From Streptomyces sp. Je 1-369 (GTDB lineage Bacteria; Actinomycetota; Actinomycetes; Streptomycetales; Streptomycetaceae): DNA of 64,000 nucleotides. Below the pieces are notes generated by a model that saw only the letters and a program-made list of their open reading frames with translations, was not told the origin of the DNA and ran no database searches. A program made the position numbers and the translations under genes. How positions within the stretch are numbered: the first letter of the stretch is position 1; the number at the start of each line of letters is the position of its first letter. The stretch spans positions 2,881,254 through 2,945,253 of the forward strand of contig NZ_CP101750.1 in the NCBI RefSeq assembly GCF_026810505.1, read 5' to 3'. Of the stretch, positions 39,023 to 47,039 are shown piece after piece.

Positions 39023-40516
39023 ATGGCCCTCGACTCCCCCGCCACACCCACACCCCCCACTCCCCCCACCATGCCCGCTTCCCCCACCGTCCCCGAACGC
39101 CGCATCGGCGTCGCGGGCATCGTCTTCGTCGTGATCGCCGCGTCCGCGCCGCTGACCGTGGCCGCGGGCGGCGTCCCGCAGTCCCTCGGCATCACGGGCA
39201 TCCTCGGGATACCCCTCCTTTACCTCCTGACAGCCGTCGTACTCGCGCTCTTCAGCGCCGGATACGCGGCGATGAGCCGCCACATCACGGGTGCCGGGGC
39301 GTTCTACGCGTACACCGCCCGCGGTCTCGGCCGCATCCCGGGCGTCGGCGCGGCCTTCGTCGCGCTGCTCTCGTACAACGCCATGCAGATCGGCATCGCG
39401 GGCCTCTTCGGCGCCACCACCGCGGAATTCATCGACGCGCGGACCGGGGTGGAGATCCCCTGGTGGGTCCTCGTGCTCGCCTGCACGGCGGTCGTCGGAG
39501 CGCTCGGCTACCGCCGCGTCGACGTGGGCGTACGGGTCCTCGCCGTGCTGCTCGTCCTGGAGTTCGGCACGGTGCTCGTCTTCGACATCGGCGCGTTCGC
39601 CCACGCCCCCGAGGGCGTCTCGGCCGCGCCGCTCACCTGGGGCGCCGCCACGGACGGCTCACTCGGCGTCGCGCTGTGCTGCGTGTTCGCGGCGTACATG
39701 GGCTTCGAGTCGGCCGCGCTGTACAGCGAGGAGTGCCGGGATCCGCGCCGCACCGTGGCGCGCGCCACGTACATCGCCGTCGGGCTCATCGGCGTCTTCT
39801 ACGCCGCCACGGCCTGGGCGATGGTCAGCGGCGCGGGGACGGGGCGGGCTACGCGGGTCGCCGCGGAGCAGGGGCCGCAGATGATGTTCTCGCTCAGCGA
39901 CTCCAGTCTCGGCACGGTCTTCTCCGACCTCGCCCAGTTCTTCCTGATCACCAGCCTGCTCGCGGCGCTGCTCTCCTTCCACAACGCCGTCGCGCGGTAC
40001 GTGCGTTCGCTCGGCCGGGAAGGTGTCCTGCCGCGCGGCCTCGGCGTCCTCCACCGGCGGCACTCCTCGCCGCACCGTGGCTCGCTCCTGCAGACCGCGG
40101 TCACCGCCACCGTCATCGGGGTCTTCGCCCTGGCCGGGCGCGACCCCGTCGCCGACGTCTTCACCTGGCTGACCAACCTCGGCGCGCTCGGTGTGATCCT
40201 GCTCCTGTTCGCCACGTCGGCGTCCGTCGTCGCGTACTTCGCGCGCCGGCCCGAGCTGGGCGAGCCCCTCTGGCACCGGCTGATCGCACCCGTCCTCTCG
40301 GGCGCCGCACTCGCCGTCATCTTCTGGCTCGCCCTCACCAACTTCAGCGTCCAGCTGGGGGTTTCGTCGGACAACCCACTGCGGTGGATCCTGCCGGGGC
40401 TCATTCTGGTCGCGGCGGGGGTGGGGGTCGGGTGGGGAGCTTGGCTGCGGGTCGAGCGGCCGGAGATCTATGCGGGGGTCGGGGAGGGGGAGGAAAGGCG
40501 CGTCGTGGGTGGCTAG
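39023..40516 (+). CDS. APC-family amino acid/amine permease
   Basis: A 497-residue membrane protein with about 12 helices of the amino acid-polyamine-organocation family. The N-terminal signature GIVFVVIAASAPLTVAAGGVPQSLG appears as VFVVIAASAPLTVAAGGVP, then SRHITGAGAFYAYTARGLG and GFESAALYSEECRDPRRTVARAT (in parts: GFESAALYSEE, RDPRRTVARAT). In gamma-glutamylation pathways the permease PuuP occupies this role. The substrate is probably an amine or amino acid. It is divergent from the MarR gene and converges on the ADC-like gene with a four-base overlap. Confidence 0.9.
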   Translation: MALDSPATPTPPTPPTMPASPTVPERRIGVAGIVFVVIAASAPLTVAAGGVPQSLGITGILGIPLLYLLTAVVLALFSAGYAAMSRHITGAGAFYAYTARGLGRIPGVGAAFVALLSYNAMQIGIAGLFGATTAEFIDARTGVEIPWWVLVLACTAVVGALGYRRVDVGVRVLAVLLVLEFGTVLVFDIGAFAHAPEGVSAAPLTWGAATDGSLGVALCCVFAAYMGFESAALYSEECRDPRRTVARATYIAVGLIGVFYAATAWAMVSGAGTGRATRVAAEQGPQMMFSLSDSSLGTVFSDLAQFFLITSLLAALLSFHNAVARYVRSLGREGVLPRGLGVLHRRHSSPHRGSLLQTAVTATVIGVFALAGRDPVADVFTWLTNLGALGVILLLFATSASVVAYFARRPELGEPLWHRLIAPVLSGAALAVIFWLALTNFSVQLGVSSDNPLRWILPGLILVAAGVGVGWGAWLRVERPEIYAGVGEGEERRVVGG

Positions 40517-41304
40517 AGGTTTCGCTCCAGCAAGGTGCCGCCGTTCCATGTGACGCCCACCTGGCGGTAGTACGCGCCGATGGGCTCGTCGACCGTGAGC
40601 TCGGCCAGCTCCTCCGTGGGCGCGTCGAAGAGGGCCAGGTCCGCGTCGCCCGACCACGCCTGACCGCCCTCGAACGCGGCGGCGCCCGACGCGATCAGCT
40701 CGTCGAGGGCGAGCCCCTTGCCGTCGATGGCGGGAAGCTGGCGGTGGTGGGCCATGGGATGCGCGTTCACGAACCCGTTGGTCTCGGACGGCTCCCGCAG
40801 TGTCACCACGGCCTGGGCGAGGCGGCGGTCGGCGGCGGCGAGCGTGGCACCGAAGGCGGCGCCGGGCTCGATGCGGGGGGCGGGGCCGTAGGGGTGGGGC
40901 CGGGTGAGGTGGATGGAGCCGAGCTTCTTCGGGTAGCCCTGGTGATTGCCGCGGGCGACGGCGAAGTCCTTGTCGACCCAGATGTACACGCAGCGGGAGT
41001 AGGTGCGGGCGCGGTAGGCACAGCGGACCACCGCGAAGCACTCCTTGTACTGGGCGCGGACGGGGTCGAGCAGCTCCGCCCTGTCATCCCCGCACGACTG
41101 CCAGTCGGCCCAGATGAGGGCGACGGCGCCGGGGTCCTCGGGGGCCGGTTCCAGCGGCTCGGGGAGGAGTTCGCGGACGCGGGCGGGGTTGGTGCGGTAC
41201 TCGATGGTGAGGAGGTCGCCGGAGTAGCGCCAAGGGGGTGCGGGGATCAGGGAGGAGCGGCCGGTGGCGCTCTTGGGCGGATAGAACCCACGGACTCCGA
41301 TCAT
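40513..41304 (-). CDS. Acetoacetate decarboxylase-like protein
   Basis: A 263-residue member of the acetoacetate decarboxylase superfamily. The block GNHQGYPKKLGSIHL contains the Lys pair that in true decarboxylases forms and tunes the Schiff base; LLTIEYRTNPARVRELLP near the N terminus and KECFAVVRCAYRARTYSRCVY are further marks. Some relatives are not decarboxylases but aldolase-dehydratases. Its presence in a ring-cleavage island is unusual: it might act on a keto acid or substitute for a missing hydratase or aldolase. It is leftward, upstream of it is a long repeat-rich spacer. Confidence 0.8.
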   Translation of the reverse strand: MIGVRGFYPPKSATGRSSLIPAPPWRYSGDLLTIEYRTNPARVRELLPEPLEPAPEDPGAVALIWADWQSCGDDRAELLDPVRAQYKECFAVVRCAYRARTYSRCVYIWVDKDFAVARGNHQGYPKKLGSIHLTRPHPYGPAPRIEPGAAFGATLAAADRRLAQAVVTLREPSETNGFVNAHPMAHHRQLPAIDGKGLALDELIASGAAAFEGGQAWSGDADLALFDAPTEELAELTVDEPIGAYYRQVGVTWNGGTLLERNL

Positions 41305-41446
41305 GATCGGCGCACCCCCATTCGGTGTCGTTTGAGGCCGTACGATACGCCGGGGGGCGGGGGGCTGTCACGGTTTCTGGCGGGGGCGCCTCGGGCGGGG
41401 TCTGCGCCTCGGCCCGCCGGGGGGCGGGGGGAGCGGGGGGCTGGGC

Positions 41447-41678
41447 GGCGCGGGTATGTACGTACTCGCTGTCCCTGCGGCCGCGCGCACATACCCCTGT
41501 GTCCCCTCGCGTCTCGCGGGTCGGTGCGGGTCGGTGGGGGTGGGTGCGCCTTCGGTTCGTCTGTGGGGGCGGGGCCGCGCGGGTATGTACGTACTCGCTA
41601 TCCCTGCGCCGCGCCCGACATTCCCGGCCGTGGGGGTGTGCTCGGTGCTCCGTGCGCACATACCCCCACGTCCCCTCC
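41447..41678 (+). repeat. Duplicated module with inverted GGGTATGT/ACATACCC boxes
   Basis: Copy A (41447-41511) and copy B (41575-41615 plus 41651-41678) share a left part reading GCGGGTATGTACGTACTCGC and a right part reading GCGCACATACCC followed by a C-rich tail. In each copy the left GGGTATGT (41452, 41581) pairs with the right ACATACCC (41489, 41658). The spacing between boxes is 29 bases in A and 69 in B. Confidence 0.75.
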
Positions 41679-41721
41679 GGCGCGCTCGCGACTGCGGCCC
41701 GGTGGGACCGCCGCCCCTGCC

Positions 41722-41905
41722 CCTACTCCCGCTGGACGTCGCGGGGCAAACGGGCGGGCGGGTGGGGAACATCCGCCGCGAAGCGGCGGGCTTGGCGCCC
41801 CTACCCGCACACGGCGTCGCGGGGTGAACGGGCGGGCGGGCGGGAGTGATCCGCCGCGAAGCGGCGGGCTCGGCGCTCCTACCCGCGCAGGACGTCGCAG
41901 GGGGT
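41722..41905 (+). repeat. 78-base tandem repeat with internal hairpins
   Basis: Two full units (41722-41799, 41800-41877) and a partial third (from 41878) start with CCTAC. Each full unit contains the perfect hairpin CCGCCGC-GAA-GCGGCGG (41773-41789 and 41851-41867) and a run of CGGG. Units differ at several positions, so the duplication is not very recent. Confidence 0.8.
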
Positions 41906-41961
41906 CACGGCAACAAACCCACCCGCACAGACACTTGCGGCCCCGCCCCGCCCTCCCTACC

Positions 41962-41975
41962 GTTTGGAGTCAAAC
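41962..41975. promoter_or_regulatory. Regulon palindrome, site 3 (before GS-like/P450 operon)
   Basis: GTTTG-GAGT-CAAAC, a perfect 5+5 inverted repeat 39 bases upstream of the GTG of the glutamine-synthetase-like gene. Together with sites 1 and 2 it links the ligase/P450 operon to the ring-cleavage and hydrolase genes. Confidence 0.78.
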
Positions 41976-42013
41976 AAATCGCGCACCGCGCCCCCGGAAA
42001 GGCTGGGACACGG

Positions 42014-43432
42014 GTGAGTGAAGCGAGCGCACCATCACAGGGCAAGGCGAAGACCGTTCAGGCCACGGCCACGGTCACCGTGGAGAACCTCCGAGCCACC
42101 GGCACCGACGTCGTCCGCGTCGTCTACCCCGACCTCCTGGGCGCCGACCGAGGCAGAGACGTCCTCCTGGGCCAGCTGCCGAGCGCCTGCACACACGGCC
42201 TGACCTTCTGCAGGGCCGTCTACCACACCACCCCGCGAGGCGACGTCGTCCCCGTCGCGGGCGGACTCGACGCGGGACTCCCCGACATCTGCGTACAGCC
42301 GGACCTCGCCACCCTGAAGCCCCTGCCGTGGGAGCCCGGCGTCGCCTGGTGCCTGGGCGACAGCCTGGACCCGCTCACCGAAGGACCCGTACCGGAGTCC
42401 CCACGCGCCCTGCTGAAGCGCGTACTCGCGCACGCCGACGACTACACCTCAGGACAGGAAGGCACCGTCGGACACCCCGGCCTCGCCGCGATCGTCGGCC
42501 CCGAGCTGGAGTACTTCCTCTGCGACTCCTCCCCCACCGCCCCCTCCGGCTGGACCCCGTACGGCGCCGCCACCGGCAACGTCTACAGCGCCGGACGACG
42601 CGGCGACCCGGACGGCCATCTGCTGCGCACGCTCCGCCAGTTGGAGGCACTCGGCATCGGCGTCATCGCCGGTAACCACGAGTTCGACGGCGGGCAGTTC
42701 GAGATCAACCTCGACCACTCCGGCGCCCTGGACGCCGCCGACCGCGCCTTCTTCTTCAAGGCCGCCGTCAAGGAGACCGCCCGCCACGAGGGGCGCCTCG
42801 CGACCTTCATGGCCAAGCCGTTCAACGGGCTCGGCGGGTCGGGGTTCCACGTGCATCTGTCGCTCGTCGACAGCGACGGGCGGAACGTCTTCGACGATCC
42901 GCGCGCCGAGTACGGGCTCTCCGCCACCGCCCGGCACGCCGTCGGCGGCGTCCTGCGGCACGCCCCCGCGCTGGCCGCCCTGCTCAACCCGACGGTCAAC
43001 TCGTACAAACGCTTCGGGCCCGACACCCTCGCCCCCTGGCTGATCGACTGGGGACTGGACAACCGCAGCGCCATGGTCCGCATCCCGCCCGAGCGCGGCA
43101 CCGGAACCCGCCTGGAGCTGCGCCTCGGCGACGCCTCCGCCAACCCCTACCTCCTCGTCGCCGGCACCGTCGCCGCCGTCCTGCTCGGCCTGCGCGACCG
43201 CCCCGAACCGCCCGCCCCGCTGGAGGGGTACGGCTACGACGAGTCCTCCGCACCCCGCCTCCCCGCCACGCTCCCCGAGGCCCTCGACGCCCTGGAGGCC
43301 GACGAGGCGCTCACCGGCCTCCTCGGCGCGGACTTCACCCGCGCGTTCCTGACGTACAAGCGCAACGAGGTCGAGCGGTACCAACAGGCCGTCACGGACT
43401 GGGAGTTCGAGGAGTACGCACTCCTCATCTGA
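42014..43432 (+). CDS. Glutamine-synthetase-like gamma-glutamyl-amine ligase
   Basis: A 472-residue class I GS-fold protein. It has GNHEFDGGQFEINLDHS, AKPFNGLGGSGFHVHLSL with the catalytic His, NSYKRFGPDTLAPWLIDWG and the ATP-site block RIPPERGTGTRLELRLGDASANPYL (given in parts). The adenylylation Tyr loop of true GlnA is absent. The N-terminal half is closer to PuuA/GlnA3/GlnA4-type ligases that attach glutamate to amines such as polyamines or ethanolamine, using ATP. The GTG at 42014 has GGAAAGG upstream. Next gene, 70 bases on, is a P450. The amine is unknown; an aromatic amine is inferred from the neighbours. Confidence 0.88.
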   Translation: MSEASAPSQGKAKTVQATATVTVENLRATGTDVVRVVYPDLLGADRGRDVLLGQLPSACTHGLTFCRAVYHTTPRGDVVPVAGGLDAGLPDICVQPDLATLKPLPWEPGVAWCLGDSLDPLTEGPVPESPRALLKRVLAHADDYTSGQEGTVGHPGLAAIVGPELEYFLCDSSPTAPSGWTPYGAATGNVYSAGRRGDPDGHLLRTLRQLEALGIGVIAGNHEFDGGQFEINLDHSGALDAADRAFFFKAAVKETARHEGRLATFMAKPFNGLGGSGFHVHLSLVDSDGRNVFDDPRAEYGLSATARHAVGGVLRHAPALAALLNPTVNSYKRFGPDTLAPWLIDWGLDNRSAMVRIPPERGTGTRLELRLGDASANPYLLVAGTVAAVLLGLRDRPEPPAPLEGYGYDESSAPRLPATLPEALDALEADEALTGLLGADFTRAFLTYKRNEVERYQQAVTDWEFEEYALLI

Positions 43433-43502
43433 CCGCCGGGCGCCGGGTCGACACCCCCGAGCCCCGAAAGCCCGAACCCGAGCCTCGAAAGGGAGCATCC
43501 CC

Positions 43503-44771
43503 ATGCGTACGGACACCCCGCCCCTCCCTCTCGCCGACGTCGACCTCGCCGACAACGACCGGTTCACCGACCGCGAGCTGCCCTGGCGCATGTTCGACGT
43601 GCTGCGCCGCGAGGACCCCGTCCACTGGCAGCCCGAGCCCCCGCCCAACTCCGGTTTCTGGGCGGTCACCCGGCACGCCGACATCGTGCGCGTCGACCGC
43701 GACCCCGAGACCTTCACCTCCGAGATGTTCACCAACCTGGAGGAGGTGGACGACGACTACATCGCTGTGCGCCGGTCGCTCCTCGAAACCGACGGGCTCC
43801 GGCACCGGGCGATGCGGCTCATCCTGCAGAAGCGGTTCACGCCGCGCGCCGTCGCCACGTACGAGACGTTCCTGCGGGGCCTGACCGCCCGTACGCTCGA
43901 CGCCGCCCTGCCCAAAGGCACGTTCGATTTCGTGCGTGAGGTGTCCGCGGACTTCCCCATCAACGTGCTCGCCCGCATGCTCGACGTCCCGGGAGGCGAC
44001 ACGCAGCAGCTCATCGACTGGGGCAACCGCATCATCGGCAACACCGACCCGGACTACGCCGACGTACTCCTGGAGAGCGAGGAGAGCGGGCAGTACCGCA
44101 ATCTTCCCTTCAGGTCCCCCGCTTCCCTCGAAGTCTTCGCGTACGGGCGGGAGTTGGCAGCCCGGCGGCGGGGCGGGGGCGGGAACGACCTCGTGACGGC
44201 GCTGGTGAACAGCTCACCCAAGGACGGCGTGCCGCTCTCCGCCACCGACTTCGACAACTACTTCCTGCTGCTCGTCGTCGCCGGCAACGAGACGACCCGG
44301 CACGCCATTTCGCACTCCATGCTCGCACTGATCGAGCACCCGGAGGAGCGGGAGCGGCTCGTCCGAGACCCCTCGCTCATACCGAACGCCGTTGAGGAGT
44401 GCCTGCGTTGGGCCTCGCCCGTCTACCACTTCCGGCGGACGGCGACGTGCGACGTCGAGCTCGGCGGGAAGCTGATCAGGGCGGGCGACAAGGTCGTCAT
44501 GTGGTTCGCCTCCGGCAACCGCGACGAGGACGCCTTCCCGGACCCGTACCGCTTCGACGTCACCCGCGAGAACAACGACCACGTCACCTTCGGCAAGGGC
44601 AGCCCCCACTTCTGCCTCGGCAACTCCCTGGCCCGCCTGGAGATGCGGATCATGTTCGAGGAGCTGCTGCCGCGACTCGCGGACATCCGCGTCGCGGGTG
44701 AGGTGCGGCGCGTACGCTCCAACTTCGTCAACGGGATCAAGGAGCTTCCCGTGACGGTGACACTCACTTAG
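43503..44771 (+). CDS. Cytochrome P450
   Basis: A 422-residue bacterial P450. The haem loop is FGKGSPHFCLGNSLARLE with the thiolate Cys at residue 371. The K-helix ExxR lies in EECLRWASP. The I-helix reads VAGNETTRHAIS, with Glu-Thr in place of Asp-Thr as in several actinobacterial P450s that act on hydrophobic or aromatic substrates. GAAAGGGAG lies seven bases before the ATG. It is the second gene of the GS-like operon; its likely electron chain (ferredoxin, reductase) is encoded in the leftward operon of the same regulon. It may hydroxylate, O-demethylate or N-dealkylate the pathway intermediate. Confidence 0.9.
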   Translation: MRTDTPPLPLADVDLADNDRFTDRELPWRMFDVLRREDPVHWQPEPPPNSGFWAVTRHADIVRVDRDPETFTSEMFTNLEEVDDDYIAVRRSLLETDGLRHRAMRLILQKRFTPRAVATYETFLRGLTARTLDAALPKGTFDFVREVSADFPINVLARMLDVPGGDTQQLIDWGNRIIGNTDPDYADVLLESEESGQYRNLPFRSPASLEVFAYGRELAARRRGGGGNDLVTALVNSSPKDGVPLSATDFDNYFLLLVVAGNETTRHAISHSMLALIEHPEERERLVRDPSLIPNAVEECLRWASPVYHFRRTATCDVELGGKLIRAGDKVVMWFASGNRDEDAFPDPYRFDVTRENNDHVTFGKGSPHFCLGNSLARLEMRIMFEELLPRLADIRVAGEVRRVRSNFVNGIKELPVTVTLT

Positions 44772-44772
44772 G

Positions 44773-44806
44773 CCTGAGGACCTCAATCTCAGACCTGAGG
44801 ACCTCA
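44773..44806. terminator. Paired short palindromes between P450 and dusB
   Basis: Two copies of CCTGAGGACCTCA (44773-44785 and 44794-44806), each an inverted repeat around a single base, lie between convergent genes; the second overlaps the dusB stop. They may form a bidirectional terminator. Confidence 0.45.
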
Positions 44807-45943
44807 GCCGCCCGACGTATCCAGTTCCGCTTCCTCGCTGATGCCCGCGCAGTCGTAGGGGTCCTTCAGCCAGCCGTCCGGCAGCACGACGCGGTTGTTC
44901 CCGGAGGTACGTCCACGGGGACCGTCGGCCCCGACGGGCCAGGCCTGGTCCAGGTCCAACTCGCCGAGCCCGTCCTCCAGTTCGGCGAGCGAGGAGGTGA
45001 TCGCGAGACGCTTGCGCATCTCCGAACCGACCGCGAAGCCCTTCAGGTACCAGGCCACGTGCTTGCGGAAGTCGATGACGCCCCGCGCCTCGTCGCCGAT
45101 CCACTCGCCGAGGAGCGTCGCGTGGCGCAGCATGACGGCGGAGACCTCGCGCAGGGTCGGCGCCTTGGGCGCGCCCGTGCCCTCGAAGGCGGCGACCAGG
45201 TCGCCGAAGAGCCAGGGGCGGCCGAGGCAGCCGCGGCCCACGACGACGCCGTCGCAGCCCGTCTCGTTCATCATGCGGACCGCGTCGGCCGCCGACCAGA
45301 TGTCGCCGTTGCCGAGCACGGGGATCTCGGGGACGTGCTCCTTGAGGCGGGCGATGGCGTCCCAGTCGGCGGTGCCGCCGTAGTGCTGGGCGGCCGTCCT
45401 GCCGTGCAGGGCGATCGCCGTGACGCCCTCCTCGACCGCGATGCGGCCCGCGTCCAGGAAGGTGATGTGCTCGTCGTTGATGCCCTTGCGCATCTTCATC
45501 GTGACGGGCAGGTCCCCGGCGCCGCTGACGGCCTCGCGGAGGATCGCGCGCAGCAGCGGCCGCTTGTACGGGAGCGCGGAGCCGCCGCCCTTACGGGTGA
45601 CCTTGGGTACGGGGCACCCGAAGTTCAGGTCGATGTGATCGGCGAGGCCCTCTTCCGCGATCATGCGGACGGCCTTGCCGACGGTGGCGGGGTCGACGCC
45701 GTACAGCTGGATCGAGCGGGGCTTCTCCGTCTCGTCGAAGTGGATCAGCTGCATGGTCTTCTCGTTGCGCTCGACCAGGGCGCGCGTGGTGATCATCTCG
45801 CTGACGAAGAGGCCCTTGCCGCCGCTGAACTCGCGGCACAGCGTCCGGAACGGCGCGTTCGTGATGCCCGCCATGGGGGCGAGCACGACGGGCGGCTGCA
45901 CGGTGTGCGGGCCGATCGACAGGGGCTTCGGCAGGGACGGCAT
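44804..45943 (-). CDS. dusB: tRNA-dihydrouridine synthase B
   Basis: A 379-residue DusB, which reduces specific uridines in the D-loop of tRNA using FMN and NADPH. Near the N terminus is VVLAPMAGITNAPFR, then IDLNFGCPVPKVTRKGGGSAL with the catalytic Cys, GVTAIALHGRTAAQHYGG, VLGNGDIWSAADA and GCDGVVVGRGCLGRPWLF. The start MPSLPKP at 45943 follows GGAGATC; the frame extends 15 codons further. The gene is stable core content and unrelated to the neighbouring island. Confidence 0.94.
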   Translation of the reverse strand: MPSLPKPLSIGPHTVQPPVVLAPMAGITNAPFRTLCREFSGGKGLFVSEMITTRALVERNEKTMQLIHFDETEKPRSIQLYGVDPATVGKAVRMIAEEGLADHIDLNFGCPVPKVTRKGGGSALPYKRPLLRAILREAVSGAGDLPVTMKMRKGINDEHITFLDAGRIAVEEGVTAIALHGRTAAQHYGGTADWDAIARLKEHVPEIPVLGNGDIWSAADAVRMMNETGCDGVVVGRGCLGRPWLFGDLVAAFEGTGAPKAPTLREVSAVMLRHATLLGEWIGDEARGVIDFRKHVAWYLKGFAVGSEMRKRLAITSSLAELEDGLGELDLDQAWPVGADGPRGRTSGNNRVVLPDGWLKDPYDCAGISEEAELDTSGG

Positions 45944-45974
45944 CGATGATCTCCGGGACGGACGACGGGACCCT

Positions 45975-46937
45975 CTATTGTCCCTCACGCGCGGACCGCC
46001 CGTTTCCCCCGGTACCGACGGCCGCCCCGCCCTCCCCCACTGGCAGCTTCGGCGGCTCCGACAACTCGGCCAGCCTCTCCAGCCGCTCCTCGGTCGCGTC
46101 GTCGGCGGGGACGTACGCGATCAGGCGGTACGACTGCACCAGCGGGGCCATCCACAGCATCCGGTGCTCCAGGCGGAGCAGGCCGACCTTCGGGTGCTGG
46201 TAGCGCTTGACGTGCGGCGACATCGTCGCGACCTCGTGCCGCTCCCACAGCTCGCGGAACTCCGCGGACGCCCCGACGAGCCGGTCCCGCAGCTCCTTCC
46301 ACGCGGGCTCGGCGCCGTGCTCGGCCATGGAGCCGCGGAACTTCGCGACGAGGTCGCGCAGCATCTCGTCCCGGTCGAGGAAGGTCTCCCGCCAGCTCCC
46401 GCTGGTGGCGAGGAGCCACAGGCAGTTGCGATCGCGCGGCTCCATCGCGTCGAAGTCGCCGAAGACGTGGGTCCAGGAGCGGTTGTACGCGAGGACGTCG
46501 TAGCGGCCGTTCTGCACGGTGGCCGGGTAGGGCGTGAGGCGGCGGAGGAGTCGCCGCACCTCCGCGGAGAGGGCGTTGCACTCCGCCTCGGGGCGCGTGT
46601 CGATGGCACCGGCGAGTGCGAAGAGGTGCGCGCGCTCGCTGGGGTCCATGCGCAGCGCCCGCGCGATCGCGTCGATGACCTGCGCGGACACCTTGATGGG
46701 CCGGGCCTGCTCCAGCCACGTGTACCAGGTGACGCCCACGTTGGAGAGCTGCGCGACCTCCTCGCGCCGCAGCCCCGGAGTGCGGCGTCGGGTCCCGCGG
46801 ACCAGCCCCACCTGCTCGGGCGTGACGCGCTCGCGGCGGCTGCGGAGGAATGCGGCGAGCTCCTGGCGGCGGATGTCGGCGGCGGGCTCAGCGGGATCCG
46901 TCGCCCCGGCCCCTGAGGTCCCCGTTGTAATAGTCAC
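45975..46937 (-). CDS. XRE-family regulator with MmyB-like ligand domain
   Basis: A 320-residue regulator: XRE helix-turn-helix at about residues 25-95 (LRREEVAQLSNVGVTWYTWLEQ, in family form RREEVA and YTWLEQ) and a MmyB-like PAS-type ligand-binding domain (DVLAYNRSWTHVFGDF, HEVATMSPHVKRYQHPKVG). These proteins often sit next to, and control, a divergent transporter or oxidoreductase gene. Here the divergent neighbour is an MFS exporter 102 bases away, with an inverted repeat in the shared promoter. Confidence 0.88.
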   Translation of the reverse strand: MTITTGTSGAGATDPAEPAADIRRQELAAFLRSRRERVTPEQVGLVRGTRRRTPGLRREEVAQLSNVGVTWYTWLEQARPIKVSAQVIDAIARALRMDPSERAHLFALAGAIDTRPEAECNALSAEVRRLLRRLTPYPATVQNGRYDVLAYNRSWTHVFGDFDAMEPRDRNCLWLLATSGSWRETFLDRDEMLRDLVAKFRGSMAEHGAEPAWKELRDRLVGASAEFRELWERHEVATMSPHVKRYQHPKVGLLRLEHRMLWMAPLVQSYRLIAYVPADDATEERLERLAELSEPPKLPVGEGGAAVGTGGNGRSAREGQ

Positions 46938-46983
46938 CGTTCAAGACTGACCCATACCGCAGCCTGTTTCCAGGTGCGCCTGC

Positions 46984-47007
46984 TACCAGGATAAAGAGAC
47001 TCTGGTA
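46984..47007. promoter_or_regulatory. Inverted repeat in the XRE/MFS divergent promoter
   Basis: TACCAG-N12-CTGGTA (perfect 6+6). It lies 33-56 bases before the MFS start and about 50 before the XRE start. The AT-rich spacer could hold the -10 element of the MFS promoter. Confidence 0.45.
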
Positions 47008-47039
47008 CCCCCCTGGAGGCCCGCCCCACCCTCATACCC

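Larger units (their letters stand above)
41305..42013 (+). other. 709-base repeat-rich spacer between ADC-like and GS-like genes
   Basis: No convincing gene. It holds two related modules (41447-41511 and 41575-41678) with inverted GGGTATGT/ACATACCC boxes, a 78-base tandem repeat (41722-41905) and the third regulon palindrome (41962-41975). Codon bias and start sites are absent in all frames, although several shadow frames cross it. Confidence 0.75.

Noticed and set aside
41305..42013. Short protein genes in the repeat-rich spacer
   Set aside because: Candidate frames (for example those reading through CTYSLSL repeats) are products of the nucleotide repeats, with no start signals or codon bias.
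32613..44771. A complete homoprotocatechuate pathway
   Set aside because: HpaF, HpaH, HpaI and the flavin hydroxylase HpaBC are not in the window, so only part of the classical route can be claimed.
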